Below, piece after piece: positions 58,058 through 64,000 of a DNA stretch of 64,000 bases. Positions within the stretch are counted from its first letter, which is position 1, and each line of letters starts with the position of its first letter. Below the pieces are notes generated by a model, which did not search any database, had not been told where the DNA came from, and saw nothing but the letters and a program-made list of their open reading frames with translations. Position numbers and translations under genes: made by a program. The stretch is from Brevibacterium sp. HMSC07C04 (lineage in GTDB: Bacteria; Actinomycetota; Actinomycetes; Actinomycetales; Brevibacteriaceae): contig NZ_KV823286.1 of assembly GCF_001815905.1 (NCBI RefSeq), positions 39,288-103,287 of the forward strand. The letters are read 5' to 3'.

Positions 58058-59356
58058 GTGCTGAACTATCGTTTTGAAACATTCCGTCCAGGTGTCGAGA
58101 CTGACCCCGAAACCGGCAAACAGAAGGTGGATGCGCGTACTGCCGCGTTCTTTGCCGCCGTCAATGCGGGTTTTCACGATAAGCGCGAAGATGACGAAAA
58201 GATGCTTCAGCGCTATGAGCGCAGCAAGGCCGACGGTCGTGTCTTCACCGGCGTCTACGCCCCTGAAACCCAGAAGCACGCGCTCAGCACCGATGTTCCG
58301 GTGGCTACATTCGTCCATTTCGAAGCCCCGATCAACGTCGGCGAAAACCGCCTGCAGGATGCTCATCTGATTACGTGGGTGACAGTGCGTCCCACGCACC
58401 GCCGTCGTGGTCTGCTGCGCACCATGATGACGGACAACCTCAAGACTGCTGCGGAAGCCGGCTACCCGTTTGCTGCCCTGACGGCCACGGAGGGCGGCAT
58501 CTATCGTCGCTATGGTTTCGGCACGGCGTCCTGGATGGGTTCGTTCGAAGTTGACACCAACCCGGGCTTCCGGCTGGCTGCCGAAGCTGATTCTCGCGTC
58601 GAGATGTGCGAACCGGCTGTGCTGAAGGACCTCGCGCCGGTCATCTACGAGCGTTTTATGCGCACAACCCCGGGCGCGGGCGGCCGCCAGCAGCGCTGGT
58701 GGGATGTCGCCGCGGGCAAGTACGATTTCGAGTCCGGCGGTCCCGACCCCGCTGTCCGTGCAGCGCTGCACTATGACGAATCCGGTGAGCCGGACGGCTA
58801 CGCGACCTACAAGTTCACCGGCTGGGACAAGCCCACCCCCACGGTGCAGGTTCTTGACCTGATCGCGGTGTCGGACGAGGCATACTCCGGCCTGTGGTCG
58901 TTCCTCGGCTCCATCGACTTGGTGGAGCGAGTCAAATATGACGGGGCTCAGCCCTCACCTTTGCCGTGGCTGTTGGAGAACCCCCGCCGCGTGCAGCAGA
59001 AGTCTCACTGGGACCTTCTGTGGTTGCGCGTTCTCGACGTCAAGAAGGCTCTTGAAGCCCGCCAGTGGCTGGTGCCGGGAAGCCTTACGCTCAAGGTCAC
59101 GGACTCCCTGGGCTATGCGGAGGGCACATGGCGCATTGACTCCGATGGTGCCGACGCCACCGTCGAGCAGACCCCGGATGCCCAGCCAGACCTCGAACTC
59201 GATGTCGCTGAGCTCGGCTCCATCTACCTGGGCGGTGCTGACCCGTCGCTGCTGACTCGCGCCGGCCGCATCACCGAGTGCACACCGGGTGCGGCTGTGC
59301 GGGCCCGGCTGATGTTCGCAATGGCCCGGGCCCCGTACACCCCGTACGAATTCTGA
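58058..59356 (+). CDS. Eis-like GNAT acetyltransferase
   Basis: The 432-residue product has tandem GNAT folds plus a C-terminal sterol-carrier-like (SCP2) domain, the Eis architecture. The acetyl-CoA loop is VTVRPTHRRRGLLRTMM (about 108-124). EGGIYRRYGFG matches the conserved Tyr-containing active-site segment. It ends in Phe, and in mycobacterial Eis the C-terminal carboxylate takes part in catalysis. Mycobacterial Eis acetylates aminoglycosides and host or own proteins. Here the substrate is unknown. Its own terminator follows. Confidence 0.92.
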   Translation: MLNYRFETFRPGVETDPETGKQKVDARTAAFFAAVNAGFHDKREDDEKMLQRYERSKADGRVFTGVYAPETQKHALSTDVPVATFVHFEAPINVGENRLQDAHLITWVTVRPTHRRRGLLRTMMTDNLKTAAEAGYPFAALTATEGGIYRRYGFGTASWMGSFEVDTNPGFRLAAEADSRVEMCEPAVLKDLAPVIYERFMRTTPGAGGRQQRWWDVAAGKYDFESGGPDPAVRAALHYDESGEPDGYATYKFTGWDKPTPTVQVLDLIAVSDEAYSGLWSFLGSIDLVERVKYDGAQPSPLPWLLENPRRVQQKSHWDLLWLRVLDVKKALEARQWLVPGSLTLKVTDSLGYAEGTWRIDSDGADATVEQTPDAQPDLELDVAELGSIYLGGADPSLLTRAGRITECTPGAAVRARLMFAMARAPYTPYEF

Positions 59357-59373
59357 TCCCACAAGCACACTGA

Positions 59374-59400
59374 CGAGGCGCCGCTCACCACGGCGCCTCG
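59374..59400 (+). terminator. Terminator after the Eis-like gene
   Basis: A 10-bp stem CGAGGCGCCG/CGGCGCCTCG with a 7-nt loop, 17 nt after the stop. Confidence 0.75.
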
Positions 59401-59511
59401 CGTGCTGTTCGGGGGTGGTGGGCCCGGTTGCGGTGCCCGTGGCGAGGGCGGGACGCATACCTCCCACAGCGATCCCTAAGATGTTGTCAAGCACACACTG
59501 TAGGGGGAAAC

Positions 59512-61101
59512 GTGACCAAACCTGTCGTCCTTATTGCCGAGAAGCTGTCGGATGCGACCGTGGGCGAGCTCGGCTCGGAATTCGAGGTTCGCTATTGCGA
59601 CGGAGCTGATCGTGCCGATCTGCTGAGTGCTCTGCCCGGCGTTTCGGCTGTGCTGATTCGCTCGGCTACGCAGATGGATGAAGAGGCAATCGCAGCAGCA
59701 ACTGACTTGCGGGTCATCGCGCGCGCCGGCGTGGGCCTTGACAATGTTGACATTCCGGCGGCGACGAAGGCCGGCGTTATGGTGGTCAACGCGCCGACGT
59801 CGAACATCACCTCGGCGGCAGAACTGACGATGGCGCACATTCTGGGTGCGGCGCGCAATTACGGTGAGGGCAACCGTTCGCTGAAAGCCGGCGAATGGAA
59901 GCGCAGCGCTTTGACGGGCGCCGAACTGTTCGAGAAGACCCTCGGCATTGTGGGCCTTGGCCGCATCGGCGGACTTGTTGCTGAGCGTGCGCGAGCCTTC
60001 GGTATGAAGCTCATCGGCTACGACCCCTACATTACGCAGGCTCGCGCAGGGCAGATGGGCGTTGAGGTTGTCAGCCTTGACGAGCTACTGGAGCGTTCGG
60101 ACTTCATCACGGTGCACATGCCCAAGACGAAGGAGACCACCGGCATGATCGGTGCGGAGGCCTTCACCAAAACGAAGCCCGGTGTGCGAGTGGTCAATGT
60201 CGCCCGCGGCGGAATCATCGACGAAGAGGCCCTCGCGGATGCTGTCCGCACCGGCAAGGTGGCTGCCGCAGGCATTGACGTGTGGACGCAAGAGCCCCCT
60301 GTTGACAACCCGCTGCTTGAGCTTCCTGAAGTCAACGCGACCCCGCACCTGGGTGCATCAACCGCCGAGGCGCAGGAAAAGGCCGGCATTTCAGTCGCTC
60401 GGTCGGTGCGCCGCGCCATGGCAGGCGAACTGGTACCGGACGCGGTCAATGTTGCCGGCGGTGCAATCCATGAGGATGTCCGCCCCGGAATCATCCTGGC
60501 GGAGCGCCTGGGACGTACTCTCACGGCACTTGTCGATGAGCCGTTGGCACACCTGCGGATCGAAGTGCACGGTGAGATCGGCGAACTCGATGTTTCCGTG
60601 CTCAAGCTCTCAGCGCTGAAGGGTGTTTTCACTGACATCGTGTCCACACCTGTCACCTACGTCAACGCACCTGTCCTGGCCGAAGAGCGCGGTGTGACCA
60701 CTGAGCTCGTTGCTGACACGGACTGTGAGCGCTACCGCAACATCACGTCGATTGTTGCGACCACCGCTTCGGGCAAGCAGATGAGCGTTTCGGGCACCGT
60801 GACGGGTCCGAAGCTCATGCAGAAGCTCACGGAAGTCGCAGGCTTCGACATCGAGATTCAGCTGTCCGACAACCTCGTGATCTTCAAGTACGAAGACCGC
60901 CCGGGCGTCATCGGCCAGCTGGGCCAGGCGCTGGGCCGTTCGAACATCAATATTGCCGGCATGCAGGTGGCGCGCACCGACGCCGGCTCGCAGGCGCTTG
61001 CGGTGATTGACGTCGATTCGCCTGTCAGCGATGAAATCGCCGAGGCGGTGGCAGGGGCCGTGGACGCTTCGGATTTCGCCACGGTCACCTTGGCGGAGTG
61101 A
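59512..61101 (+). CDS. serA: D-3-phosphoglycerate dehydrogenase
   Basis: First step of serine synthesis, feeding cysE-cysK elsewhere in this window. GTG 59512 follows AGGGGGAAA; the longer frame has no ribosome site. The 529-residue long form has a NAD domain (GIVGLGRIGGLVAERARAFG) and catalytic Arg, Glu and His in VNVARGGIIDEEAL, DVWTQEPP and TPHLGASTAEAQEKAG. The intervening ASB domain and C-terminal ACT domain (FKYEDRPGVIGQLGQALGRSNINIAGM) bind serine for feedback. The stop is one base from the stop of the convergent lyase gene. Confidence 0.96.
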   Translation: MTKPVVLIAEKLSDATVGELGSEFEVRYCDGADRADLLSALPGVSAVLIRSATQMDEEAIAAATDLRVIARAGVGLDNVDIPAATKAGVMVVNAPTSNITSAAELTMAHILGAARNYGEGNRSLKAGEWKRSALTGAELFEKTLGIVGLGRIGGLVAERARAFGMKLIGYDPYITQARAGQMGVEVVSLDELLERSDFITVHMPKTKETTGMIGAEAFTKTKPGVRVVNVARGGIIDEEALADAVRTGKVAAAGIDVWTQEPPVDNPLLELPEVNATPHLGASTAEAQEKAGISVARSVRRAMAGELVPDAVNVAGGAIHEDVRPGIILAERLGRTLTALVDEPLAHLRIEVHGEIGELDVSVLKLSALKGVFTDIVSTPVTYVNAPVLAEERGVTTELVADTDCERYRNITSIVATTASGKQMSVSGTVTGPKLMQKLTEVAGFDIEIQLSDNLVIFKYEDRPGVIGQLGQALGRSNINIAGMQVARTDAGSQALAVIDVDSPVSDEIAEAVAGAVDASDFATVTLAE

Positions 61102-61102
61102 C

Positions 61103-61954
61103 TCAGCGCTTCCACAGGCCGTAGGAATCGGCAAGGTCCGCGATCTTCTCAGCGCGGGCAATGCGGGGGAGGTACGAACCGTCGGTGATCCCATCGGCGT
61201 GTTCGGCCTCCTCCAGCATTTCTCGGGCCCACGCGCGGTCTTCTTCGGATGGTGCGAGGCCGTTATTGACGTAGGGAACTTGGGATTCGCTGAGCACCAG
61301 CTTGCCGGTCATGCCCATTTTCATGGTCCACGTACAGTCGGAGCTGACTGTGGACTGTCCCGCACCGGGGGAGGACGGCCCGTCGATCGCACCGGCCAGA
61401 CCTCCTACGCGTGATGCTATGACAAGGCGGGATCGTGCGTAGGCCAAAGCGACCGGGTCGTCGCCAATGCCGGTGTCTTTGCGGAAGTCGTTGACTCCGA
61501 ACGCCAAACGGAAGGTGCCTGCCGCCGATGCGATGCGGGTTGCGTTCTCCACACCGAGCGCTGTTTCAATGAGCGCAAGAATCGGCATGCCCACACCGGC
61601 CCGAATCGATGTCAGTGTGACCTCTTCGGGCTCTTCCGTGTTCGGCAGCATAACGCCGCGCAGACCCGACAGCCCAGCCAGAGCGTCAAGGTCCTCTTCC
61701 CAGTGGTGAGTCCACGTGTTGTTGACGCGCACCCAGCCGACCATCCCGCCCTCCAGGGCGCTGACGACATTGTCTCGCGCAGCGTTCTTCTGGTCTTCGG
61801 GCACTGCGGCTTCAAGATCGAAGATGATGGAGTCCGCGTCGCTCGTCTGACCGGATGCGAACAGTTCGGGCTTGGCCGCATTGACGAAGAGCCAGGAGCG
61901 TGACAGTCGGGCGGGCAGTGCGAGGGCGCGCTTGTTGCGCAGCTGATCGGACAT
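61103..61954 (-). CDS. HpcH/HpaI (CitE-like) aldolase/lyase family protein
   Basis: The 283-residue TIM-barrel protein has the CitE-like signature SRSWLFVNAAKPELF, then DSIIFDLEAAVPEDQKNAAR (metal-binding Glu/Asp region), RVNNTWTHHWEEDLDAL, MLPNTEEPEEV and ALIETALGVENA. Members cleave or form C-C bonds of CoA esters such as malyl-, methylmalyl- or citramalyl-CoA. The exact substrate is not readable, and no citrate lyase partner genes are present. It is monocistronic and convergent with serA with only one base between the stops. Confidence 0.88.
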   Translation of the reverse strand: MSDQLRNKRALALPARLSRSWLFVNAAKPELFASGQTSDADSIIFDLEAAVPEDQKNAARDNVVSALEGGMVGWVRVNNTWTHHWEEDLDALAGLSGLRGVMLPNTEEPEEVTLTSIRAGVGMPILALIETALGVENATRIASAAGTFRLAFGVNDFRKDTGIGDDPVALAYARSRLVIASRVGGLAGAIDGPSSPGAGQSTVSSDCTWTMKMGMTGKLVLSESQVPYVNNGLAPSEEDRAWAREMLEEAEHADGITDGSYLPRIARAEKIADLADSYGLWKR

Positions 61955-62047
61955 GCCACCAGTCTATGAACATGCGCGGGCCAAGGGGAGGCTTCGCGCA
62001 GTATGTCCGGACTTCAAGACAGGCGGCTGAATGTCGAGATCAGGGCG

Positions 62048-62053
62048 TACTGT
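62048..62053 (+). promoter_or_regulatory. Putative -10 (TACTGT) of leuB
   Basis: TACTGT ends 7 nt before the leuB ATG, with no ribosome site between. The transcript is probably leaderless. Confidence 0.4.
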
Positions 62054-62060
62054 TGGCCCC

Positions 62061-63098
62061 ATGGATTTGAAGATCGCAGTTATGCCGGGTGACGGCATCG
62101 GCAAAGAGATTGTTCCCGTCGGACTCGATGTCCTAGGCCGGGCTGTTGAAGTCACGGGCGAAGACGTCAGCATTACGACCAAGCAGTTCGAAGCCTCCGC
62201 TGACCGCTGGCACAAGACCGGTGAGACGCTCACCGATGAAGAACTGGACGAGCTGCGCGGCTTCGACGCGATCTATTTCGGCGCCTGCGGTGACCCCTCG
62301 GTGCCATCGGGTGTGCTCGAGCGGGGCATCATCATCAAAATGCGCTTCGGGCTGGATCACGCGGTCAACCTGCGGCCCTCGCGGTTCTTTCCCGGCACCT
62401 CGTCGCCCTTGGCAAATCCCGGTGACATTGACTTCGTGGTTGTGCGCGAAGGCACGGAGGGCTCCTACACGGGCCAGGGAGGTTCCCTGCGTCTGGGCAC
62501 GCCGCAAGAGGTGTCCAATGAAGTTTCGGTCAACACGTGGTTCGGCGTGGAGCGCACGGTGCGCTACGCGTTTGAACTGGCGCAGAAGCGTTCGAAGAAG
62601 CTGACGTGGGTGCACAAGAACAACGTTCTCGTCCACGCGGGACACCTGTGGGGACGGGTCATTGAGGCTGTTGCACCAGAGTTCCCGGACGTCGCGGTGA
62701 ACTACGAGCACGCGGACGCCAGCACCATGTACATGGTCAATGACCCGGGACGCTATGACGTCATCGTCACGGACAACCTTTTCGGCGATATTCTTTCCGA
62801 CCTGGCAGCCGCTGTCACCGGCGGCATTGGCCTTGCCGCTTCGGGAAACCTGAACCTTTCCGGCACCGGTCCGTCGCTGTTTGAGCCGATTCACGGTTCG
62901 GCGCCCGACATTGCCGGCAAGGGCATTGCCGACCCGACCGCTGGAATTCTGTCGGCGGCGCTTCTGGCTGAAAACAACGGCCTGGGCAAAGCTGCAGAGG
63001 CTATTCGATCTGCTGTTGAAGCTGATCTTGCCCAGCGCGGCGACGCCCGGCGTTCAACCGAGGAGGTCGGTGCGGCTATTCGCGACCGTCTGAGCTGA
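62061..63098 (+). CDS. leuB: 3-isopropylmalate dehydrogenase
   Basis: Oxidative decarboxylation of 3-isopropylmalate in leucine synthesis. ATG 62061 gives [18 protein letters not shown], the family N-terminus; the ten extra upstream codons are not conserved. The 345-residue product has [31 protein letters not shown] (catalytic Lys), [29 protein letters not shown] (metal-binding Asp residues) and [22 protein letters not shown] related tartrate or homoisocitrate dehydrogenase is less likely given the full pathway nearby (ilvD, ilvBNC). Confidence 0.92.
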   Translation: MDLKIAVMPGDGIGKEIVPVGLDVLGRAVEVTGEDVSITTKQFEASADRWHKTGETLTDEELDELRGFDAIYFGACGDPSVPSGVLERGIIIKMRFGLDHAVNLRPSRFFPGTSSPLANPGDIDFVVVREGTEGSYTGQGGSLRLGTPQEVSNEVSVNTWFGVERTVRYAFELAQKRSKKLTWVHKNNVLVHAGHLWGRVIEAVAPEFPDVAVNYEHADASTMYMVNDPGRYDVIVTDNLFGDILSDLAAAVTGGIGLAASGNLNLSGTGPSLFEPIHGSAPDIAGKGIADPTAGILSAALLAENNGLGKAAEAIRSAVEADLAQRGDARRSTEEVGAAIRDRLS

Positions 63099-63120
63099 GG
63101 AAAGCGCTGTCCTTATACGA

Positions 63121-63149
63121 CTGGGCCCGGCCACAGCGGCCGGGCCCAG
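63121..63149. terminator. Bidirectional terminator between leuB and the NlpC/P60 gene
   Basis: A perfect 12-bp GC-rich stem CTGGGCCCGGCC/GGCCGGGCCCAG with a 5-nt loop lies between two convergent genes. Confidence 0.85.
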
Positions 63150-63167
63150 TGCTGTCCTTGAAGAGCT

Positions 63168-63746
63168 TTAGGCGACTCCGTTGTAGCGGATCGGTTCGCC
63201 GACTCCCTGGTTGATGAGGTCCTGTTTGGTTGCGTGGCGCGGGTTGGGGGCTTCTTTGCCGGACTGTCCACCGCCGTGTTCAAGCAGTTCGAACGAACCG
63301 TCCGGGTTCACTTTCTTGACCAGAACGATGTGGTCAGGGCCGGTCACAGCGTCACCGGGCTGGATTTCTTCCCACTTGATTTTGTGGGCAACGCCCTTGG
63401 GAACGAAGGTGAAGGATGCTTCGCCGGGGCCACCGGAGTTCCATGCGTAGGAGACGAATCCGGAGCAGTCCCTGCGGTAGTTGTCAAAGTAGTCTTGGCC
63501 CTGTGAGTAGTAGGGGGCCTTGGCCATGCGGTCTTCAGCGCGCTTGATGATTTCTTGACGGCTGATGCCCTGTTTCTGAGCCTGGGCGGGTGCGGCTTGT
63601 GCTTGGGCCTGTGCGGGTGATCCGCCGGGGTTTTCTGCTGGTGCAGCTGCCTGTGCGGCTCCTGCTGCGGCGAGGAGGCTTCCTGCGCCGATTGCCGCAG
63701 CCAGCGCTCCGTGAGTGAGGGTGCGTGTTAGACCTTTCTTGAGCAT
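63168..63746 (-). CDS. Secreted NlpC/P60-type cysteine peptidase
   Basis: ATG 63746 has GGAGAG 5 nt upstream; an ATG four codons earlier lacks one. The 192-residue product has a signal peptide (MLKKGLTRTLTHGALAAAIG..., cleavage near AAQAA), an Ala/Gln linker with PAQAQAQ repeats, and a C40-like catalytic domain: nucleophile Cys in RRDCSGFVSYAW, His in GPDHIVLVKKV and a later His in LEHGGG. Enzymes of this fold cut peptide stems of peptidoglycan. The upstream 250 bp contain its promoter and a terminator at the window edge. Confidence 0.88.
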   Translation of the reverse strand: MLKKGLTRTLTHGALAAAIGAGSLLAAAGAAQAAAPAENPGGSPAQAQAQAAPAQAQKQGISRQEIIKRAEDRMAKAPYYSQGQDYFDNYRRDCSGFVSYAWNSGGPGEASFTFVPKGVAHKIKWEEIQPGDAVTGPDHIVLVKKVNPDGSFELLEHGGGQSGKEAPNPRHATKQDLINQGVGEPIRYNGVA

Positions 63747-63970
63747 GTCACTCTCCATAATCTAGACGTCCTGGAAGTCCTCCAGGCGTGATTCACGTTA
63801 CGCTTGGAGGTCTGGCTGGGAAGGCGATTTTGGGTTGGGCAGCCGCTTTTTCATCCTCTTTTGAGCTGCGCCACCAGTTTTCTAACGTTGGGCGAGTAAC
63901 AGCTGGGTGCGGCTTTACAGTTCGCTTTTCCAAGGGCACATTCGCATTCGAATGAGCACGGAACAGCGGC

Positions 63971-64000
63971 GGGGCCGCGGGATGTCTCTCCCGCGGCCCC
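63971..64000. terminator. Terminator hairpin at the right edge
   Basis: A 12-bp stem GGGGCCGCGGGA/TCCCGCGGCCCC with a 6-nt loop ends exactly at the window edge. It probably belongs to a gene beyond 64000 transcribed leftward. Confidence 0.65.

Overview
The window comes from a high-GC Gram-positive bacterium, most likely an actinobacterium of the Micrococcales. Evidence: GATC-type amidotransferase genes behind an actinobacterial-style ligA, an ilvB-ilvN-ilvC cluster with a peptide attenuator, a long (ACT plus intervening domain) SerA, an oligoribonuclease of the actinobacterial type, Eis-like and MetE-like proteins, GTG/ATG starts with ATGA/GTGA overlaps, and several apparently leaderless genes. 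I cannot fix the genus from the sequence alone.

Layout. 1-0.5 kb: end of an IS5-type element. 0.5-5.6 kb: an orphan gene, a LppM-like lipoprotein, tRNA-His and two envelope proteins, the first preceded by a tiny coupled leader ORF. 5.6-8.5 kb (minus): ogt, a processive family 2 glycosyltransferase and orn. 8.7-13 kb: a tight four-gene envelope/co-chaperone operon. 13-26.8 kb: sulfur transfer and tRNA thiolation (cysteine desulfurase, mnmA), a serine peptidase, a MetE-like protein, ligA, gatCAB and def. 27-28.7 kb: cysK-cysE. 29-32 kb: a flavin monooxygenase/FMN reductase pair and a hydroxyacid dehydrogenase. 32-37.4 kb: ilvD followed by a 3.6-kb islet. 37.5-44.7 kb: an Xre regulator with a membrane protein, a heterodimeric ABC exporter, rlmC and an MHS transporter. 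44.7-48.5 kb: ilvBNC with its attenuator. 48.6-55.5 kb: a zinc-free L36 gene and a five-gene peptide-import operon ending in a CAAX-type protease. 55.7-58 kb: DUF2938, Xre-cupin and a dead IS481-type transposase. 58-64 kb: Eis-like acetyltransferase, serA, a CitE-like lyase, leuB and a secreted NlpC/P60 protein.

How it works together. Much of the window is housekeeping amino-acid metabolism: branched-chain (ilvD, ilvBNC, leuB), serine to cysteine (serA, cysE, cysK), then sulfur mobilisation to tRNA (desulfurase, mnmA).

The most interesting part is the islet at about 33.7-37.4 kb. It is bounded by two ungapped 96-bp direct repeats (about 84/96 identical). Each repeat contains the last codons of ilvD, and the second is a displaced, mostly synonymously diverged ilvD 3' end. 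Between them lie a DtxR/IdeR-type iron box, an LPRTG-anchored FG-GAP surface protein and a secreted, histidine-rich, six-cysteine protein. I read this as a horizontally acquired, probably metal-regulated cell-surface cassette with no recombinase of its own. The assignment to metal handling is inference.
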